This document shows positions 22,256 to 26,824 of a DNA stretch of 26,824 nucleotides, piece by piece. Where the stretch lies: assembly GCA_016715765.1 (NCBI GenBank), contig JADJZJ010000048.1:1-26824 (forward strand). The letters run 5' to 3'. Every line of letters starts with the position of its first letter. Positions within the stretch are counted from its first letter, which is position 1. This stretch comes from Opitutaceae bacterium (GTDB lineage: Bacteria > Verrucomicrobiota > Verrucomicrobiia > Opitutales > Opitutaceae). The translations under genes were made by a program, and so were the position numbers. The notes beneath the pieces are model-generated. The model saw nothing but the letters and a program-made list of their open reading frames with translations. It was not told the DNA's origin and searched no databases.

Positions 22256-23810
22256 ATGGCTTCCTCCCCTGCCGTTCCAGCGGCCACCCCCGACCCCAAG
22301 GCTCCGATCCCGCGCCAGATCCCGTACATCATCGGCAACGAAGGGTGCGAGCGCTTCAGCTTCTACGGGATGCGCAACATCCTCACGGTCTTCCTGGTCT
22401 CTTCGCTGCTTGTGCACCTGCCCGAGGGCGACCGCGCGGGGGCGGCCAAGGACGTGTTTCACACCTTCGTCATCGGCGTGTATTTCTTCCCGCTGCTGGG
22501 CGGCTGGATTTCCGACCGCTTCTTCGGGAAATATCACGATCTTCTGGCTCAGCCTGGTCTACTGCGTGGGCCAGTTCTGCCTCGCGCTCTTCGTGGACAA
22601 CCGCGCGGGCTTCTACTTCGGCCTTTGCCTGATCGCCCTGGGCTCGGGTGGCATCAAGCCCTGCGTGGCGGCGTTCGTGGGCGACCAGTTTGACCAGACG
22701 AACAAGCACCGCGCCAAGGTGGTCTTCGATGCGTTCTACTGGATCATCAACTTCGGCTCCTTCTTCGCCTCACTCCTGATGCCGATCTTCCTCCGCCAGC
22801 TCGGACCGGCGATCGCGTTCGGCGTGCCCGGTCTGCTGATGTTCATCTCCACCGTGATCCTGTGGAGCGGACGCAGGCGCTACGTGATGGTCCCGCCGGC
22901 GCCGCCCAATCCGCACTCCTTCCTCAATGTCTCCCGCACCGCCCTCGCCTCCGGCCTGCCCGGTCGCGTGCTCGCCGGCATGGGGCTCGTGGTTGCGGCC
23001 ATCGCGCTCGCCTTCGCCGCAAAGCTCGGCCTCGTCATCGCCCTCTGCACGGCGCTCGTGGCGATGATTGCCTTTGCCGGGGCCGGCGTCTGGAGCCAGC
23101 TCGAAGGCGCACGGGGCAAACACCCCGACGAAGCCGTCGAGGGCGTGCGCACCGTCCTGCGCGTGCTGGTGCTGTTTTTCCTGATCACGCCGTTCTGGTC
23201 GCTCTTTGACCAAAAGGCCTCGACGTGGGTGCTGCAGGCCGACGCGATGACGAAGCCAGGCTGGTTCCAATCCTCCCAGATGCAGGCCCTCAACCCGGCG
23301 CTGGTGATGCTGCTGATCCCGTTCAACAACCTCGTGCTGTATCCGGCACTGAAGCGCCTCGGCTTCGAAATGACCGCCCTGCGCCGCATCACCATCGGTA
23401 TCGCCGCCTCCGGCATCGCGTGGATCTTCGTGGGCGGGATGCAGTTGGTGCTCGATGACGGCCGCTCATTCACCATCGCCTGGCAGATCCTGCCCTATGT
23501 TTTCCTGACCCTGGGCGAAGTGCTCGTCTCCACCACCGGCCTCGAGTTCGCCTACAGCCAGGCGCCGCAGGCCATGAAGAGCGCGGTGATGAGCTTCTTC
23601 AACCTGTCGGTCACCGTCGGCAACCTGTGGGTCCTGGTGGTCAACGGCGCCGTGCGGAATTCCACCGTCACGGACTTCATCGCCTCCACCGGCTTCGGCA
23701 TCACGGCCTTCCAGATGTTCTTCTTCGCCGGCTTCGCCTTCGCCGCCGCCCTCGCCTTCGGACTGGTCGCGCGGAAATATCCGGTGGTGGATCACTACCG
23801 GACCGCGTGA
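22256..23810 (+). pseudogene. POT/PTR-family peptide transporter, frameshifted
   Basis: The N-terminal frame, starting at the ATG at 22256, has the proton-coupled oligopeptide transporter signature GNEGCERFSFYGMR (27-40; E29, E32 and R33 form the ExxER motif). It runs to WISDRFFGKY near 22535. From about 22533 the family pattern continues in another frame (TIFWLSLVYCVGQFCLALFVDN, GSGGIKPCVAAFVGDQF, FYWIINFGSF, through to the stop at 23808-23810). Two missing bases, or one extra, in the stretch 22531-22540 explain it. Rejoined, the protein is about 518 residues with 12 or more helices, normal for the family. Everything else looks intact, so the break is recent or an assembly error. Substrates would be di- or tripeptides. 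Confidence 0.85.
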
Positions 23811-23820
23811 GCGCGGTCCG

Positions 23821-24125
23821 GAACGCTGAACGCTCAACGCTTAACGCCGAACGCTGAAGTGTCAGACTGGGAAATGGGAGCGCGACCGCCCTCGGTCGCA
23901 ATTGGGCGCATGCAGTTATTCATCAGAATACTCGTCGTGTTCGAATAAACGTGATGCCGGGTTTGGGAGATTTTACTCCATCGCTAGGATTGCGACCGGG
24001 GGTGGTCGCGCTCCCGGGCGCAGCCATCTTTTGCGACTTGATGCGTTGGCACGACGGTGAACGCCCACGCGGCCCAACATGCCAGCCGTTCGGCGTTCGA
24101 CGTTCAGCGTTCGACGTTCGGCGTT
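23821..24125. repeat. Nested palindromes: GAACGCT units outside, GGAGCGCGACC inside
   Basis: The outer left arm (23821-23858, GAACGCTGAACGCTCAACGC and further units) pairs with 24087-24125 (CGTTCGGCGTTCGACGTTC and further units). The inner left GGGAGCGCGACCGCCCTCGG (23876-23903) pairs with 23987-24015 (GGATTGCGACCGGGGGTGG onward). The outer right arm overlaps the end of the small gene at 24104. Nothing else is evident in the 293-bp spacer. Confidence 0.85.
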
Positions 24126-24394
24126 TTCCCCACCCGCCGTTGCCGCGGGCGCGTCGCCTGGCGCTGTCGTTCGATGGCGCAGGTCTCGTGATACAGGACG
24201 AGGTAGCGCAGATCCGGCAGGGTCAGGCCTTTCACCCATTTTTGGCGATCCGGCTCTGAAAGACGCCGGAGATCGTGCAGCGGGCACGTGATTGGATTCG
24301 TGTGATCCAACGGACAATTTGCGGACAGGGTCAGGGCCTTGGATTCCAGCCGGACACGGACACCGGCCTTGGCGCCAGATGCCTTGGTTTTCAT
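24104..24394 (-). CDS. Small conserved protein with CPLHDLRRL motif
   Basis: A 96-residue protein. The core NPITCPLHDLRRLSEPDRQKWVKGLTLPDLRYLVLYHETC looks like a small family seen in Verrucomicrobiota (CPLHEIRK, WVKxL, YHxxC) as I recall it. The Cys and His residues could bind metal. Function is unknown. The last 12 or so codons (RQRRVGKTPNVER) run into a palindromic repeat arm that also supplies the stop, so the original tail has probably been replaced. The ATG at 24394 is the only sensible start. Confidence 0.72.
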   Translation of the reverse strand: MKTKASGAKAGVRVRLESKALTLSANCPLDHTNPITCPLHDLRRLSEPDRQKWVKGLTLPDLRYLVLYHETCAIERQRQATRPRQRRVGKTPNVER

Positions 24395-24537
24395 TTTGGG
24401 GGAGTTTAGGGAACTGAGGGAAGATGCCGGAACCCGCAGCCAGCTCCGACGGGGTTAATCCCTTGGACGGGTTGAGTATAGTTGAATTCCCAGCCGTTGG
24501 CTCCGCAGATCTTGCGAAATGTGAGAATCGTAATTTT

Positions 24538-24662
24538 TGACCACGGATTGCACGGATAACACGGATTTTGATCAAAGCCTGCAGACCACCGAGAAGACGA
24601 TGCCTCATTGGGTTGAATTACATTCCAGTATGTATCCGAGTTATCCGTGAAATCCGTGGTCA
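24538..24662. repeat. ATCCGTG-unit palindrome pair upstream of rlmN
   Basis: TGACCACGGATTGCACGGAT and a further unit (24538-24573) pair with 24632-24662 (TATCCGAGTTATCCGTG onward, ending GTGGTCA). It occupies the middle of the 330-bp spacer 24395-24724. The part 24420-24535 contains GTTGAATTCCCAGCC-like sequence to which I can assign nothing. Confidence 0.85.
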
Positions 24663-24683
24663 AGAAACTCCGGTTCACTTGGC

Positions 24684-24719
24684 AGTTGAGCGTTGAGTGT
24701 TAAACGTTGAGCGTTTGCG
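24684..24719. repeat. GTTGAGCGTT-unit arm directly upstream of rlmN
   Basis: A run of AGTTGAGCGTTGAGTG-type units ends 5 bp before the rlmN ATG, so it would form the mRNA leader. It belongs to the family of the palindrome at 22101. No inverted partner is close by. Confidence 0.65.
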
Positions 24720-24724
24720 CACGC

Positions 24725-25807
24725 ATGACCGCGATCGCCTCTCATCCGAAACCCTCCGCGCTGTCCGAGCTCGAGCCGGCCGACCTGGCCCGGCAGTTCG
24801 CCGCCTGGGGTTTCAAGGCCAGCCATGCGGCGCGGGTGCTACGGGCCTATTACGCGGGCGGCGATCCGGCGGGGGTCCATGGACTTCCCCGGGAACTGGC
24901 CACCCGCCTCCGCGCGGTGTACGGAAACGGTGCCACCACGACGGCGGTGCGGCAGGTGGCGGCGGACGGGACGACGAAACTCCTGCTTCGGCTCGGCGAC
25001 GGGCGTACGGTCGAGTCCGTGCTGATGCCGGACTTCCGCGCGGACCGTGCGGCCGGCTGTCTCTCGTCCCAAGTGGGTTGCGCAATGGGCTGCGATTTTT
25101 GCGCGACGACCAAGACGGGCTTTGAACGCAATCTCACGGCCGGCGAGATCGTGGAGCAGTTCGTGGCGCTCCGCCGCGAGGCCCTGGCTACGGGCCGCAA
25201 ACTCCAGACGGTGGTCTTCATGGGCATGGGTGAACCGATGCTCAACCTCGAAGCGGTGCTCGCCGCCGTGCGACGGATCGCGGAAAACGATCTCGGCGCC
25301 CTGGGCTGGAGACAGATCACAGTTTCAACGGTGGGCATCATTCCCGGCATGGATGCGCTCACCGATGCGGGGCTTAACGTGCATCTCGCCGTGTCGTTGC
25401 ACGCCCCGGACGATGCCACCCGCGCGCAATTGCTGCCCATGGGCCGGCGTTTCCCCATCGCGGAAATCCTCGCCGCGGCGGATCGCTTTCAGGCCAGTCG
25501 CGGCCGGCCCGTGACGATCCAGTACTGCCTGCTGGCCGGGGTGAACGACACGCCGGAGCATGCCCGCATGCTGGCGGAGGTTTTGGCCGGGCGGCGCATG
25601 CATGTGAATCTTCTCCGCTACAATCCCACCGGCCTGAGCCTGCGCGGGATCAACTATGCCGCGTCATCGGACGAGACCGCGGAGGCCTTCGCCGGGGTGC
25701 TGCGCAGTCATAAGGTCGTCGCCCATTTCCGCCGCTCGCGCGGGCCGGATATTGATGCGGCGTGCGGGCAGTTGAAGAGCAAGCAGCGAGAGGCTAGCCA
25801 GTTGTAG
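24725..25807 (+). CDS. rlmN: 23S rRNA/tRNA adenine-C2 methyltransferase RlmN
   Basis: A 360-residue radical SAM enzyme that methylates C2 of A2503 in 23S rRNA and A37 in some tRNAs. The [4Fe-4S] cluster ligands are C119, C123 and C126 (CAMGCDFC). C112 lies 7 residues before the first ligand, as in E. coli RlmN. The methyl-carrying Cys is C347 in DIDAACGQL. Other RlmN segments are FMGMGEPMLNL, TVSTVGIIPGM, LAVSLHAP and LLRYNPTG. I chose the ATG at 24725; a TTG six codons upstream lies in a repeat arm. The stop TAG is part of the TTGTAGGGCGG repeat at 25802. A Cfr resistance enzyme is unlikely given the full RlmN pattern. Confidence 0.97.
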   Translation: MTAIASHPKPSALSELEPADLARQFAAWGFKASHAARVLRAYYAGGDPAGVHGLPRELATRLRAVYGNGATTTAVRQVAADGTTKLLLRLGDGRTVESVLMPDFRADRAAGCLSSQVGCAMGCDFCATTKTGFERNLTAGEIVEQFVALRREALATGRKLQTVVFMGMGEPMLNLEAVLAAVRRIAENDLGALGWRQITVSTVGIIPGMDALTDAGLNVHLAVSLHAPDDATRAQLLPMGRRFPIAEILAAADRFQASRGRPVTIQYCLLAGVNDTPEHARMLAEVLAGRRMHVNLLRYNPTGLSLRGINYAASSDETAEAFAGVLRSHKVVAHFRRSRGPDIDAACGQLKSKQREASQL

Positions 25808-25939
25808 GGCGGAGTCTCCGAACCCCGCCTTTTCGTGGCTACGAGCGTGAGCGAGTGGATCACACGCTGCTCATGCCAAAACTCCACTCGCTCACGCTCG
25901 TAGCTACAGAAAACAAGGCGGGTCAGAGACCCGCCCTAC
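25802..25939. repeat. Nested palindrome between convergent rlmN and HD-GYP genes
   Basis: The outer arm TTGTAGGGCGGAGTCTCCG, continuing AACCCCGCC (25802-25829), pairs with 25915-25939 (AAGGCGGGTCAGAGACCCGC onward). The inner arm GTGGCTACGAGCGTGAGCG, continuing AGTGGA (25835-25859), pairs almost perfectly with 25883-25907. It fills the whole spacer and contains the rlmN stop, so it may terminate both convergent genes. Confidence 0.9.
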
Positions 25940-25942
25940 TTT

Positions 25943-26824
25943 TCAATCCCCCTCGTAGCCCGGGATTTTCTTCACATCCACCTCGTCCACCTGCTGGGGA
26001 TTCATGAACTGCCGGGCGTAGCGCAGGTAGACGCGGTCGCGGATGAAAATATCGAAGAGGTCGGGATCGATGTGGCCGGCGAGCTTGAGCTTGCCGAGGA
26101 TGTTGAGCGATTCGGTAAGGGTCTTGCCTTCCTTGTACGGACGGTCGCGGGCGGTGAGCGCCTCGAAGATGTCGGCGATGCCCATGATGCGGGCCTGCAC
26201 GGGCATCTGGTCGCGCTTCAGGCCGCGGGGATAGCCGGTGCCGTCCATCTTCTCGTGGTGGCCGCCGGCATACTCGGGCACGTTGCGCAGGTGCCGCGGC
26301 CAGGGCAGCGCCTCGAGCATCTCGATCGTGACGTTGATGTGGTGGTTGATGATTTCGCGCTCGGCGGTGGTGAGGGTGCCGGAGTGGATCGTGAGGTTGT
26401 GAATCTCGTCCTCCGTCAGGCAGTCGGCCTCGCGGCCGTCGGGGGTCCGCCAGCGGTATTTCCGGGCGATGGCCATCACGCGTTCGCTGTCGCCCGGATG
26501 CATGGCCTCGGTGCCGATGTTGCAGGTGCGGAGAAAATCGCGGTCGGCGTCGATGCTGCGCAGGCGCCCGGCCAGTTCGGCCGCGCTCCCCTGCGCCCGC
26601 AGGATCGCGAGCTCGGCGTCGCGCTTGATGACCTCGAAGCGTGTGTCGATGAGTTCGATGCGGTCGTGGATGGTCTGGAGCTTGGTGGCCTTGTCGACGA
26701 TGTGGACGGGCGTGGTGACCTTGCCGCAGTCGTGCAGCAGGCCCGCGATCTTCAACTCGTACCGGTCCTTGTCGTTCATGTGCCAGCCGGCCAGCGGACC
26801 GCTCGTTGTGTCATTGGCGGCCTC
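25943..26824 (-). CDS. HD-GYP domain protein (partial, 5' end outside window)
   Basis: The C-terminal 293 residues of an HD-GYP protein; the frame stays open to the right edge, so the true start is outside. The HD motif is LLHDCGKV, preceded by YELKIAG, and is followed by the family helix DKATKLQTIHDRIELIDTRFEVIKRD. The GYP part reads GHHEKMDGTGYPRGL, then IADIFEALTARDRPYK. Such domains hydrolyse cyclic di-GMP or related dinucleotides; HHExxDGxGYP is the full, probably active form. The visible upstream residues (NDTTSGPLAGW) match the linker that joins a sensory domain in related proteins, which I infer lies off the window. An ATG at 26779 would give a shorter protein but cut the conserved linker. 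Confidence 0.92.
   Translation of the reverse strand, partial: EAANDTTSGPLAGWHMNDKDRYELKIAGLLHDCGKVTTPVHIVDKATKLQTIHDRIELIDTRFEVIKRDAELAILRAQGSAAELAGRLRSIDADRDFLRTCNIGTEAMHPGDSERVMAIARKYRWRTPDGREADCLTEDEIHNLTIHSGTLTTAEREIINHHINVTIEMLEALPWPRHLRNVPEYAGGHHEKMDGTGYPRGLKRDQMPVQARIMGIADIFEALTARDRPYKEGKTLTESLNILGKLKLAGHIDPDLFDIFIRDRVYLRYARQFMNPQQVDEVDVKKIPGYEGD

Noticed and set aside
22166..22537. 123-codon minus-strand frame over the POT start
   Set aside because: Ends in a repeat arm and opposes the conserved ExxER segment of the transporter.
24725..25807. Cfr-type antibiotic resistance methyltransferase
   Set aside because: All RlmN landmarks are present in order and the length and C-terminus fit RlmN.

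Overview
The window reads as chromosomal DNA of a GC-rich Verrucomicrobiota bacterium, most likely Opitutaceae (Opitutus/Lacunisphaera type). The clues are the spacers packed with palindromes built from short units such as ATCCGTGGTTAA, a protein of the 'four helix bundle suffix' type, and the overall gene content. This placement is inference from recalled similarity, not a database result. I see no rRNA, tRNA, CRISPR array, transposase or phage gene.

Left part (1-7892, all minus strand): a candidate lipid or polyene biosynthesis operon. In transcription order it encodes a FabF-type ketoacyl synthase, a dedicated acyl carrier protein, a CrtI-family FAD oxidoreductase, a spermidine-synthase-like SAM-fold protein, a second and divergent CrtI-family oxidoreductase, a FabZ-like hotdog dehydratase, a FabI-like enoyl reductase, and a thiolase-fold enzyme cut by the window edge. 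The last keeps the OleA-type active-site Glu as well as the Cys. Together they look like a secondary fatty-acid pathway making an unusual, possibly polyunsaturated or rearranged, acyl chain that may end in head-to-head condensation. No ketoreductase is visible. A divergent galE starts 78 bp away.

Middle (9238-14663): an orphan ribose-type binding protein; a three-gene run (PIN/NYN-like nuclease, cold-shock domain protein, DUF1294 membrane protein) suggestive of RNA metabolism; two membrane proteins; a SAM methyltransferase; and a small conserved protein. DUF1294 and the methyltransferase each look broken by a single missing T.

Right-middle (14983-20751): a carbohydrate ABC importer (permease, anchored binding protein, permease; no ATPase gene), an SRPBCC protein and a GH106-like glycoside hydrolase, all plus strand and plausibly one sugar-scavenging locus.

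Right end (21043-26824): a four-helix-bundle protein carrying a repeat inside its coding sequence, a stand-alone Lrp/AsnC RAM-domain protein, a frameshifted POT peptide transporter, a small conserved protein, rlmN, and a partial HD-GYP protein.

The most striking non-coding signal is the repeat landscape. Most spacers hold imperfect palindromes whose arms are tandem runs of a 7-12 bp unit. Different families are often nested one inside the loop of another. They supply stop codons and C-terminal codons to several genes and interrupt one gene in frame.
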